Assembly (NCBI GenBank): GCA_030654805.1
Contig: JAURWR010000050.1
Coordinates: 1-58,854, forward strand
DNA from: Burkholderiaceae bacterium
Lineage (GTDB): Bacteria; Pseudomonadota; Gammaproteobacteria; Burkholderiales; Burkholderiaceae_C
Length of the DNA: 58,854 bases
Reading direction: 5' to 3'
This document shows positions 8,902 to 17,782 of this stretch, one piece after another. The notes beneath the pieces were generated by a model. The model did not search any database. It had not been told where the DNA came from and saw only the letters and a program-made list of their open reading frames with translations. Both the position numbers and the translations under genes were made by a program. How positions within the stretch are numbered: position 1 is the stretch's first letter; every line of letters starts with the position of its first letter.

Positions 8902-10377
8902 ATGACCCCTTCGCTCGACGCTGCACTCGTCTGGTTTCGTCGCGACCTGCGCGCCGACGACCACGCGGCGCTGCACCACGCGCTGAAGTCAGCTCGCCAT
9001 GTGTGGTGCGTGTTCGTGCTCGACCGGGAAATCCTGGATCCGCTGCCACGCGCCGATCGTCGGGTCGAATTCATCATTGACAGTCTGGCCGACCTGCACG
9101 AGCAGCTGGCAGCACTCGGCGCGGCGCACGGTGTAGAGGGCGCCGGCCTGATCGTTCGGCACGCCTGGGCCCGCGACGAGATCCCGGCGCTGGCGCAGCG
9201 ACTGCGCGTTCAGGCGGTCTACGCCAGCCACGACGACGAACCCGCCGCGCTGGCCCGCGATGCCCGCGTGCGTGGGCGACTCGCCGATCTCGGCATCGCA
9301 CTGCACACCAGCAAGGACCATGTGATCTTCGAGCGCAGCGAGGTGCTGACCGGATCAGGCACGCCCTATGGCGTGTTCACCCCGTACAAGAACGCGTGGC
9401 TGAAGCGACTCGCACCGGAGCACCTTGCACCATGGTCCATCGAGCCCCATGCCATGCACCTGGCAGCGCTGCCGAAGGACATGGTCGGCGGCCCACCGTC
9501 GCTGGTGGACATCGGCTTCACGCCCACCAACCTGTCGTCGCTGAAGATGGGCCACGGCGCCACCGGCGCGCAGGCGTCGTTCAGCGATTTCCTGACGCGC
9601 ATCGACGCCTACGAGGACACGCGCAACTTCCCGGCGGTGAAGGGACCGAGCTACCTATCGGTGCACCTGCGCTTCGGCACGCTGTCGATCCGCCAGCTGG
9701 CGCGAGAAGCACACCGGTGCATGCAGGACGGCTCGCGCGGCGCCGAGGTCTGGCTGTCGGAGCTGATCTGGCGCGATTTCTATCACCAGGTGATGCACCA
9801 CCATCCGCATGTGGTCACCGGCTCTTTCAAGGAGGCGTACGACCGCATCCACTGGGAACACGGCAAGCACGCCGAGGCCTTGTTCGCCGCCTGGTGCGAG
9901 GGCCGCACCGGCTACCCGCTGGTCGATGCAGCGATGGCGCAGATCAACCAGACCGGCTACATGCACAACCGGCTGCGCATGGTGGTCGCGAGCTTCCTGG
10001 TCAAGGACTTGGGGCTGGACTGGCGCTGGGGCGAGCGCTACTTCGCCGAGCATCTCAACGACTTCGACCTGGCGGCCAACAACGGCGGCTGGCAGTGGGC
10101 GAGTTCGAGCGGGTGCGACGCGCAACCGTATTTCCGCATCTTCAACCCGGTCAGCCAGAGCGAGAAGTTCGACCCGGCAGGCAAGTTCATCCGCCGTTAT
10201 GTGCCGCAGCTCGCGGCGCTGCCGGATGCTGCATTGCACGCCCCCTGGAAAGCGCGCCCGCTGGACCTGGCGGCAGCCGGCGTCTCAATCGGTCATGACT
10301 ACCCTGCACCGATCGTGCAGCACGAGGCCGCACGCGCACGGACGCTGCAGCGTTACGCGGTGGTCAAGGCCAGGTAG
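8902..10377 (+). CDS. phrB: Deoxyribodipyrimidine photolyase (class I CPD photolyase/cryptochrome family)
   Basis: 491 residues. Blue-light-driven repair of cyclobutane pyrimidine dimers is the family role. The N-terminal photolyase domain begins LVWFRRDLRADDHAAL. The FAD domain carries VWLSELIWRDFYHQVM, the signature GRTGYPLVDAAMAQINQTGYMHNRLRM, and WQWASSSGCDAQPYFRIFNP, including the Trp and Asp/Asn residues around FAD. Length is close to E. coli PhrB (472). The ATG at 8902 follows the family start; longer upstream reading is antisense to algH and ruvX. Confidence 0.95.
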   Translation: MTPSLDAALVWFRRDLRADDHAALHHALKSARHVWCVFVLDREILDPLPRADRRVEFIIDSLADLHEQLAALGAAHGVEGAGLIVRHAWARDEIPALAQRLRVQAVYASHDDEPAALARDARVRGRLADLGIALHTSKDHVIFERSEVLTGSGTPYGVFTPYKNAWLKRLAPEHLAPWSIEPHAMHLAALPKDMVGGPPSLVDIGFTPTNLSSLKMGHGATGAQASFSDFLTRIDAYEDTRNFPAVKGPSYLSVHLRFGTLSIRQLAREAHRCMQDGSRGAEVWLSELIWRDFYHQVMHHHPHVVTGSFKEAYDRIHWEHGKHAEALFAAWCEGRTGYPLVDAAMAQINQTGYMHNRLRMVVASFLVKDLGLDWRWGERYFAEHLNDFDLAANNGGWQWASSSGCDAQPYFRIFNPVSQSEKFDPAGKFIRRYVPQLAALPDAALHAPWKARPLDLAAAGVSIGHDYPAPIVQHEAARARTLQRYAVVKAR

Positions 10378-10421
10378 TCCATCGACTCGCGATGCCGGAC
10401 TGCTCGGACTGCAGGCCCGGA

Positions 10422-10436
10422 GGCGGACCACCCGCC
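10422..10436. terminator. Weak hairpin between convergent phrB and the GGDEF gene
   Basis: The 72-base convergent spacer contains GGCGG/CCGCC at 10422-10426 and 10432-10436 with a 5-base loop. No T-run follows on either strand, so if it terminates transcription it would do so inefficiently or with Rho. Confidence 0.2.
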
Positions 10437-10449
10437 CGGCGCTGTCACG

Positions 10450-11481
10450 TCAGAAGAACTCGATGTCGCCGACCTTGGTGGTGTCCGTCAGGTGTCCTTG
10501 GGACACCAGGTCGGCGTGACTGCACACCTGGTTGCGACCATGCTGCTTCGCGTGATAGACCGCCTGGTCAGCGCGCTCGAACGCACTGCTGGGCGTGTCG
10601 CCCGCTCGCACGGCGGTGAAGCCGATGCTGACGGTCACACGACCCACCTGCGGAAACTCGAATTGCTCAGTGTTACTGCGAAAGCGTTCCAAAGCCTGTG
10701 CGGCATCCGCCTCGGTGTGGCAGCGCATCAGCACCAGAAACTCCTCGCCGCCGAAGCGATACAGCCGGTCGTGCAGGCGGAAGCTTCGTGCCATCAGTCG
10801 CGACAGCAGCAACAACACCTCGTCGCCGATCAGGTGCCCAAAACGATCGTTGACCCGCTTGAAATGGTCGATGTCGAGGACACCGATCCAGTAACCGCAG
10901 GCGCCACTTCCGTTGGCCCGACGCCCGGCTTCTCCGTCATCGGGGGCGACCTGCAGGTCGGTGATCGCCTTCAGGAAACTCTCGTCGAACGTCTTCCGGT
11001 TGAGCAGCCCCGTCAGCGTGTCACGTTCGCTGTAATCGAGGAGGCGATCGAAATTTCGATAGATCCGCAGCACGCCTTCGACGATGCGCTGCGAACTCTC
11101 TTCAAGCCATGCGTCGGTCTCGATCTCGATAACAGCGGCCACATCGTTACCACCGAACAGCGGGAAGTAGGTCCGATGCGGCGGGCCGGCCACCTCCACC
11201 ACGCGCTTCTCGGTCAAAGCTGTGAACCTGGCCTCGCCGGACTCCAGTCGAGGCAAGGTGTCCAGATCGCTCCACAGGCGATCGGACGTGGCGGCCGTGT
11301 CACCGCTGCGCAGCCTCGCCCGGTTCAACCAATGACGGTCGTCGGCCTCGCCGACGCATCGGTGGATGGACACCATGCACGGCTGGACCATGTCCATGAG
11401 AGAACTCGCCAGGGCCAGATCCAGCAACTCACGATCGCGATGACTCGTCAGCGCTGCAATGTGGTCGGCAAAAGGAATCAT
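10450..11481 (-). CDS. Diguanylate cyclase (GAF-like N-terminus plus GGDEF domain)
   Basis: 343 residues. The C-terminal GGDEF domain (about residues 175-335) starts DTLTGLLNRKTFDE and has the active-site variant GGEEF, which is catalytically competent in known cyclases. An inhibitory I-site RLHD (RxxD) lies five residues before it. GVLDIDHFKRVNDRFGH is the metal-binding segment. The first 165 residues look like a cytosolic GAF-type sensor, ending YFPLFGGNDVAAVIEIE; no membrane helix is seen. The product, cyclic di-GMP, controls pili and adhesion in many species. It lies 34 bases downstream of chpA on the same strand and is probably the last gene of the chp operon. Confidence 0.92.
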   Translation of the reverse strand: MIPFADHIAALTSHRDRELLDLALASSLMDMVQPCMVSIHRCVGEADDRHWLNRARLRSGDTAATSDRLWSDLDTLPRLESGEARFTALTEKRVVEVAGPPHRTYFPLFGGNDVAAVIEIETDAWLEESSQRIVEGVLRIYRNFDRLLDYSERDTLTGLLNRKTFDESFLKAITDLQVAPDDGEAGRRANGSGACGYWIGVLDIDHFKRVNDRFGHLIGDEVLLLLSRLMARSFRLHDRLYRFGGEEFLVLMRCHTEADAAQALERFRSNTEQFEFPQVGRVTVSIGFTAVRAGDTPSSAFERADQAVYHAKQHGRNQVCSHADLVSQGHLTDTTKVGDIEFF

Positions 11482-11515
11482 GAAGGTCCAGAGGATAGCG
11501 TGGTCGCGGCGAAGC

Positions 11516-14500
11516 CTAAACCGCCACCGGGCTTGCCGTGCACTGAGCGATCAACGCCAGCAGGTCCTCTTCCGAATAGGGCTTGCCCAGGTAGTGCTCG
11601 ACGCCGAGCTGCGCCGCATAGTCCCGGTGCTTCTGAGCAATCCGCGACGTGATCATGATCACCGGCAGGTCGTGCAGGCGCGAGTCAGCGCGCAGATTGC
11701 GCACCAGATCGAAGCCGTCCATGCGTGGCATCTCGATGTCACTGAGCACGATCGCCGGCTTTTGCTGCGCCAACTGTTCGAGCGCGTCGAGACCGTCCTT
11801 GGCGAGCATCACTCGATAGCCTTCGCGCAGCAGCATCCGTTCGGTGACGCGCCGAACGGTCAGCGAATCATCGACCACCAGCACCAGCGGCGCGAGGGGC
11901 TGAGCGAGACGATCGTCGGCGCTGCGGTCCGCCTTGCCCGCCTCGGGTGAATGCAGCGCTGCCAGCGTTGACGTGCGGGCCGAGCTGCCATACAGCGTCG
12001 CCAGTGCGACCGGGTTGTAGATCAGCACGACATCGCCGGACGCCATCAAGGTCATGCCAGCCAGACCGGGCATCCGCGACAACTGCGGGCCCAGGTTCTT
12101 GACGACCACTTCCTCGTTGCCGACGACATCGTCCACGTGGATCACGATGCGTTGCGATGCGCTGCGTATGACCAGCACCTGCGAGGTGCGGCCGGGCGGC
12201 TCGGTGCTGCACGAACTCGTCTGCAAGAGCGCGCCCAGCCAGAAGAAGGGCAGCGCGCTGTCGTCGACGGTGAAACTACCGGTCCGATGGGCCTGCTCGA
12301 TCTCGGCGGCAGGCACCCGACGCACGCTGCCGATCAGCGGCGAGGGAATGCCCACCGTGAGCTGGCCGCAACGAACCATCACGACCTGCGTCACGGCGGT
12401 CGTCAGCGGCAGAACGAGCTTGAAGCTGGTGCCTTGGCCTGACGATGTCGCCGTCTCGATGCGACCGCCGATGGCGATGACCTCGGAACGCACGACGTCC
12501 ATGCCGACACCGCGCCCCGACAGCTCGGTCACCTTGTCGGCGGTCGAGAAGCCCGGCGTGAAGATCAGGTTGGCCAGGTCGCCATCGGACGACGAGTCGC
12601 CCTCGGCGATCAGTCCGCTGGCCAGCGCCTTGGCGCGGATGCGATCGAGGTCCAGCCCCTTGCCGTCGTCGCGCACCTCGACGCTGACTTCGTTGCCGTC
12701 CTGGCTGACCGCCACGACGATGGCGCCGATCGCGTCCTTGCCGGCAGCCACGCGGGCCTCGGGGGATTCGATGCCGTGGGTAACGCTGTTGCGCAGCAGG
12801 TGCTCGAAGGCACCAGTCATGCGGTCGAGCACGCCGCGGTCGATCTCGATCGAGCCGCCGACGATGTCGAGTCGCACCTGCTTGCCGGTTTCCTTGGCCG
12901 CCTGGCGCACGACGCGATACAGGCGATCCGACAGCCCCTCGAACTCGACCATGCGGGTGCGCAGCAGGTCGTCCTGCAACTCGCGCGTCAGGCGCGCCTG
13001 CGCCGCCAGTTCGTCCTCGGTGCTCTGCAACGAGCGCTGCAGCGTGCGCTGCACCGTGGCCACGTCGTTGACCGACTCGGCCATCATGCGGGTCAGTTCC
13101 TGGAAGCGCGTGAAGCGGTCGAATTCGAGCGGGTCGAAGGCTTGCGCCGAGACCTTGGCCGCTTCCATCCGCGCGCTGATCTGCGTCTCGGCCTGCAGTT
13201 CGATGTCGCGCAGCTGGCCGCGCAGGCGATCGAGGTTCTCGGTCAGATCGGTCAGCGAGCCCTTGATTTCCTGCACGTCTGACGCGATTCGCGAACGCGT
13301 GATGCTGACCTCGCCCGCCTGGTTGACCAGTCGATCCAGCAAGGGCGCACGCACCCGCACCGCCGAATTGGAGATGGAAGCCACCGGTGCACGCGGGGCT
13401 GCGGCTGCGCCGTCGCCGGCACCGAACTGCGACCAGTCGACATCGGCGGTTGCTGCGGCATCTGCGGGACGGCTGTCGCTGGCGACGCTCGGGGTCGGGA
13501 TGGCACCACTACCCTGCGACGGTTCAACCTCGGATGCGTCTGCATCGCTTGCCGGGCGCTCGACCGCTCCGTCTGCATCGATCGAGGCCGGCAGTGCGAC
13601 CGCTGAGGGTCGGGCTGCCATCACGACAGGCTCGGGTGCGACGGCAGCAGCCTGCTGCACCGCCTCGAATGCCGCACGCAGCGCATCGCAGCGGCCGAGC
13701 AAGGGCTCCACATCGGCGGCGGTCAGCGGAGCCTCTTCCGGCTGGGCCATCAGGTTCTCGATGCGGCTTTCAAGCCGGTGCACCAACTCGCCCAGGCGCA
13801 TCGCGCCGGCCAGTCGGGCACCACCTTTCAGCGTGTGCAAGGCACGCATCGCTCCGGCCGGCTGGCTGGTGTCGTCAGGCTGGCGAGCCCAGTCCTGAAG
13901 GCAGATCGCGAGTTCGCCCAGCAGTTCCTCACCCTCTTCCTCGAAGATGGGAAACAGTTCGGCATCGATCGCGTCGGTGGCGTCAATGTCCTCGTCGTCG
14001 TCGAAATGCTGGGAGGCACCGGCAGGCGAGACGCGCACGAGTTCGGGGTCGGGTACCCGGGTCTCGTTCAGTGGCTTCAGCGCTGCGACGCCAAGCGGGT
14101 CGAACCGCTGCACGTCGGTATTCACGCTGAAATCGAGATGGATCGGCGGATCCAGCGGCGCACCTTCGCTGTCGACCATGGATTCGGCGTCCAGTTCGGC
14201 AACGGCCGTGTCCAGACGCTGCGCGGAGCTCAGCTCGTGCTCGGCGAGACGAGCCAGCAAGGCCTCCGAAGGTTGCTTCAGGAATCCAGCCGCAAATTGA
14301 TGCAGCAGGTGCCGGATTTCATCCGCCGCGTCGACGAACAGCGAACCTTCTTCCGCATTGCCCGAGCCGATCGCGCAACTGCGCTCCAAGGCGTGCTCGA
14401 GCGTGCGCGCCAAGTTCGACAGATCGGCGAATCCGACCGTGGCCGAACTGCCGGCCAGCGAATGCGCCAGGGCCACTGCGGTGTCGCCGACCGGCCGATC

Positions 14501-17500
14501 GAGCTCCATGACCCACTCGGCGAGTTCGGTGCACAGGTGGCGCGACAACTCGTCAGCCTCGTTGAGATAGATGTTGAACAGCGGGATGCCGATGCGCAGG
14601 CTGCCGATGACCTTGACCGCTTCGTCTTCCGTTTCCTGTGCCTTGGCCACCACGTCCGATTCTTCGAATTCGGGCTCGGCGTCGCGCCGCACTTCGTCGG
14701 ACGTGCTGGTGGGCTCCGAGCCCAGGCCCAGGTTCATCAATTCGAACGGTGGCGAGTCGGTGGCTTCGGGCAACTCGTCGCGCGACATCAGAAAGTCGTG
14801 CGGCAACGGCTGGGTCGCTTCAGGATCGAAAGGCTCGAACATCGATTGCGCTTCGCTGGCATCCAGATCCAGCGACAGCAATCGGGAGTCCGCAGAACCG
14901 GGCGTGGCGAGATCTCGCAGCGGCAAGGTCGCATCCGCATCGAAGGGGCTGTCGGCCATCGCATGCACTTCGGTGGCAGGCAAGTTGAGGTCGAGGTCCA
15001 CGAACGCATCGAAGTCCAGTTCGTCGAGGGTCTGCGCCTGCATCGCCGGCGCGGGCTCGACCGACTGCGCATCGTCGGGCATCTCCAGATCGAAATCCGC
15101 AGGCATCGAGAGGTCGGGCAACTCAGCGAGTTCAGCCGCTGCGAAAGAAAATTCATCCACCACCGGGGGCAGCGGCGTCGCCGGTTCGATGACAGGCGTT
15201 TCGACGGTTGACTGCAACTGCGCTGCGGCTTGCTGGATGCTGGCTGCCGAGTGGGCGGTCAAGCGCGAGGCGGCGAGGTCCTCGACCCAGTCGGCGAACT
15301 GCCCGAGGGACCAGGCGGTGAAGTCGAGCAGCGACGGGTCAGCCGACCGCTGCTCCGAAAGCAGCGTGTTGTAAAGCTGTTCGCAGACCCAGGCTGCATC
15401 TCCGAACTCGGTCAGGCCCACCATGCGGGCACTGCCTTTCAGGGTGTGGAAGGCACGCCGGACGATCGTGAGCTGCTGCAAGTCGGCAGGATCGGAGGCG
15501 AGATCGGAAACAGCACTGCGCGCAGTCTCGAAGACCTCGCGGGCTTCCTCGAGGAACACCTCGCGCATCTCGTCGTCTTCAGCCGAGTCGTCGGCGCCAA
15601 CATCGCGCCCGGCAGTGGTCGGTTCGAGACCGACCGCATCCGAAGAGGTGTGCACGAAATCCGCCAGCGCTTCGGACAACTGGTCGCGCGCTGCGCTCAC
15701 CGCGTCGGAGTCCTGCGCCCTTTCGAGCGCCACGCGAGCCTGGTTGACGGTGGCGGCCAGCGCCGGCTGGTCAGCCGCCGTCGCCTCGTGCGACAGGCGT
15801 TCGAGGTCGCGCGTGACGGCCTCGATCGACACGTCGTCGCGCGCCGCGTTGAAGGCCAGCATCTGTGCCTGTTCGATCAGGCGCGGCCCGGCCATGACCG
15901 GCGCGGACTCACCCGGCGACACCGGGGGACGTTCGCCGCGACCCATCACCGGAGACAGGGTTCCCGCTGCGGCATCGTAGGTGAACAGCGTCTTGGCCAG
16001 CGCCGGCTGCACGCTGAGCATGTCGATCAGGAAGCCCAGCGCACCCAGGTTGTCGGCCAGCCGGTCGAATACGCCGGCCTGAGGAACGCGGGCCAGATCG
16101 ACCTCGGTCGAGCTGAGTCCGTCGACTTCGTCTCGCATGCGCAGCAGCGCGCTGGCTGCGTGGTCCATGCCCAGCACCGACAACACACCGCGCATCGCCG
16201 ACAGGTGGCTCGGCACCGGAATCAGCACCTCGGGGTCGGCCGGGTTGCGGAAAAACTGGTCGATCAGCTTCTCGGCTTCCGACAGGGTGGCGCGCAACTC
16301 CTGCACCACGCTGCCCATGGTCTGGCGATCGGAGACCCGTCGATACAGGTCTTCCATCCAGCCTTCGAGCGGCTGCGGCGCCTCGCCCTGCCGGACGCGG
16401 GCCATGCGCTGCGACATGCGCTGCACGCGAGCGCCCAGTTCCGGGTGATCGAATTCGGCGTCTTCGAGGCAGGCGTCTACATACAACAGGCTGGTGGCCG
16501 CCTCCATCGCCAACGGGGCCGAAGGGGGGGAAGCGGACTGCTGCGCCTGCGCTGCGGCAGCGCGCAACTCTTCGGCCAGCAACTCTCCCGACGGAAACAA
16601 GCGCTTCAGCGATTCACCGGCCAAGGCGAATTGCTCGGTCAACCCGTTCAACCGGTGCATTTCGCCGCCGGCCACGCCGGACCACGACTCCTTGGCGGCC
16701 GCGACGCGTTTGCGGGCCTGCGCAATCAATGCTGGATCGAAACGACCCAGCGGACTGACGTGGTAGTCGGCGCTGAGATGATGGACCAGATCGTAGGCCT
16801 GACGCACTGCGGCCAGCCGGGGGGCCTTGCGTCCATCACCGGGGGAATCGGCCTGGGCGCAGAAGAAGAGCAGGTCGCGTGCAAGCCGTTCGGACACCTC
16901 ACGCCCGCCGCGCTCGAAGATGCGCAGCTGCGCCAGCAGCCGCGAAGCAACGCGCTTGCTGAAGACATCGGGTGACAGCAGGCCTTGCGACTGGGCTTCG
17001 AACATCGCCGCAGCCAGCTTCCACAGCGTGCTGATCTGCAGATCATCGGTGCCAGCGCCGAGCCCGGCGCAGATGTCGCTCATGCGCCTGGCAGTGGCAG
17101 CCGTCGGATTGCGCATGACCGATAGCAGCTTGCTTTCGATGGCAGAGCGCGCAAAGGCATCCGCTGCGCGGGGCACCGCCAGTTCATCCGTCGGCAGCGC
17201 CTGCCATCTCCAGTCACGAACCCAGAGGTCGGCCGGGTGGACGCGATCGGCACCGGCCAGTTCCTGGATTGCACGGTACTGAGGGAACATCGCCAGCGGC
17301 GACACCGTCTTGCCGGAGAGCAGACGCGCGACGTAATCGAGAACCGCAAAGGAAGCACTCTCGATCGTCGCAACGGCGTGGCTGTCCAGCAGCCGCGGCT
17401 TGGCAATGCAGCGTTGCACCGCCGACTCACAGGCGCGCAGCAGGCTGGCACCCGCCGGCAAGCCGACCAGTTCAAGTGCACCGACGCCTTGATGAATGTG

Positions 17501-17716
17501 CTGGCGAGCGCCGTGGATGACCGCCGGATCGACCGCGTCGACGTCGGAGTCGAAGGTGGTGTCGGCGTCCTTGAGGTGCCGCCGCAGGGCCTTGTGGGCC
17601 AGTTCGAGCGAGCGCCGCAACTCATCCTGCACCCAGGACAAGGCACTCAGGTCGCTCAGGCTTTCCGGGTCATCGCCCCGGGGGTCGGTCGACTGAGGAT
17701 TGCGCGAGCTGTCCAT
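11516..17716 (-). CDS. chpA: ChpA/PilL hybrid chemosensory histidine kinase with multiple Hpt domains
   Basis: A 2066-residue CheA-type kinase of the pilus chemosensory system. The N-terminal half has Hpt-like bundles. FHTLKGSARMVG (His near 756) and LHTLKGGARLAG (His near 1293) are canonical; AHSLAGSSATVG (near 1083) lacks the lysine; a bundle near residue 485 reads PVPSHLSAMRGVLSVLGM with Ser at the expected histidine position. Residues about 850-1040 form an acidic proline-rich linker. The core follows: dimerisation helix from LDRLVNQAGEVSITRSR (near 1455), HATPase with LLRNSVTHGIE (near 1640) and GRGVGMDVVRSE, a CheW-like domain (near 1755-1890), and a C-terminal receiver with VLSDIEMPRMDGFDLV (Asp near 1990). 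It follows pilJ after 66 bases. Confidence 0.95.
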   Translation of the reverse strand: MDSSRNPQSTDPRGDDPESLSDLSALSWVQDELRRSLELAHKALRRHLKDADTTFDSDVDAVDPAVIHGARQHIHQGVGALELVGLPAGASLLRACESAVQRCIAKPRLLDSHAVATIESASFAVLDYVARLLSGKTVSPLAMFPQYRAIQELAGADRVHPADLWVRDWRWQALPTDELAVPRAADAFARSAIESKLLSVMRNPTAATARRMSDICAGLGAGTDDLQISTLWKLAAAMFEAQSQGLLSPDVFSKRVASRLLAQLRIFERGGREVSERLARDLLFFCAQADSPGDGRKAPRLAAVRQAYDLVHHLSADYHVSPLGRFDPALIAQARKRVAAAKESWSGVAGGEMHRLNGLTEQFALAGESLKRLFPSGELLAEELRAAAAQAQQSASPPSAPLAMEAATSLLYVDACLEDAEFDHPELGARVQRMSQRMARVRQGEAPQPLEGWMEDLYRRVSDRQTMGSVVQELRATLSEAEKLIDQFFRNPADPEVLIPVPSHLSAMRGVLSVLGMDHAASALLRMRDEVDGLSSTEVDLARVPQAGVFDRLADNLGALGFLIDMLSVQPALAKTLFTYDAAAGTLSPVMGRGERPPVSPGESAPVMAGPRLIEQAQMLAFNAARDDVSIEAVTRDLERLSHEATAADQPALAATVNQARVALERAQDSDAVSAARDQLSEALADFVHTSSDAVGLEPTTAGRDVGADDSAEDDEMREVFLEEAREVFETARSAVSDLASDPADLQQLTIVRRAFHTLKGSARMVGLTEFGDAAWVCEQLYNTLLSEQRSADPSLLDFTAWSLGQFADWVEDLAASRLTAHSAASIQQAAAQLQSTVETPVIEPATPLPPVVDEFSFAAAELAELPDLSMPADFDLEMPDDAQSVEPAPAMQAQTLDELDFDAFVDLDLNLPATEVHAMADSPFDADATLPLRDLATPGSADSRLLSLDLDASEAQSMFEPFDPEATQPLPHDFLMSRDELPEATDSPPFELMNLGLGSEPTSTSDEVRRDAEPEFEESDVVAKAQETEDEAVKVIGSLRIGIPLFNIYLNEADELSRHLCTELAEWVMELDRPVGDTAVALAHSLAGSSATVGFADLSNLARTLEHALERSCAIGSGNAEEGSLFVDAADEIRHLLHQFAAGFLKQPSEALLARLAEHELSSAQRLDTAVAELDAESMVDSEGAPLDPPIHLDFSVNTDVQRFDPLGVAALKPLNETRVPDPELVRVSPAGASQHFDDDEDIDATDAIDAELFPIFEEEGEELLGELAICLQDWARQPDDTSQPAGAMRALHTLKGGARLAGAMRLGELVHRLESRIENLMAQPEEAPLTAADVEPLLGRCDALRAAFEAVQQAAAVAPEPVVMAARPSAVALPASIDADGAVERPASDADASEVEPSQGSGAIPTPSVASDSRPADAAATADVDWSQFGAGDGAAAAPRAPVASISNSAVRVRAPLLDRLVNQAGEVSITRSRIASDVQEIKGSLTDLTENLDRLRGQLRDIELQAETQISARMEAAKVSAQAFDPLEFDRFTRFQELTRMMAESVNDVATVQRTLQRSLQSTEDELAAQARLTRELQDDLLRTRMVEFEGLSDRLYRVVRQAAKETGKQVRLDIVGGSIEIDRGVLDRMTGAFEHLLRNSVTHGIESPEARVAAGKDAIGAIVVAVSQDGNEVSVEVRDDGKGLDLDRIRAKALASGLIAEGDSSSDGDLANLIFTPGFSTADKVTELSGRGVGMDVVRSEVIAIGGRIETATSSGQGTSFKLVLPLTTAVTQVVMVRCGQLTVGIPSPLIGSVRRVPAAEIEQAHRTGSFTVDDSALPFFWLGALLQTSSCSTEPPGRTSQVLVIRSASQRIVIHVDDVVGNEEVVVKNLGPQLSRMPGLAGMTLMASGDVVLIYNPVALATLYGSSARTSTLAALHSPEAGKADRSADDRLAQPLAPLVLVVDDSLTVRRVTERMLLREGYRVMLAKDGLDALEQLAQQKPAIVLSDIEMPRMDGFDLVRNLRADSRLHDLPVIMITSRIAQKHRDYAAQLGVEHYLGKPYSEEDLLALIAQCTASPVAV

Positions 17717-17782
17717 GCGATGCCTTGTGTCTGGTGATTCTGCGAGGACGGAAAGCGGGGCTGAAGATGCCGGGAGCCGTGC

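Noticed and set aside
12054-16975. Long plus-strand open frames antisense to chpA (for example 12054-13898, 13778-15211, 15230-16975)
   Set aside because: They are GC-rich shadow frames with Arg/His/Gln-rich translations and no domain. The minus strand has an unbroken kinase with clear motifs.
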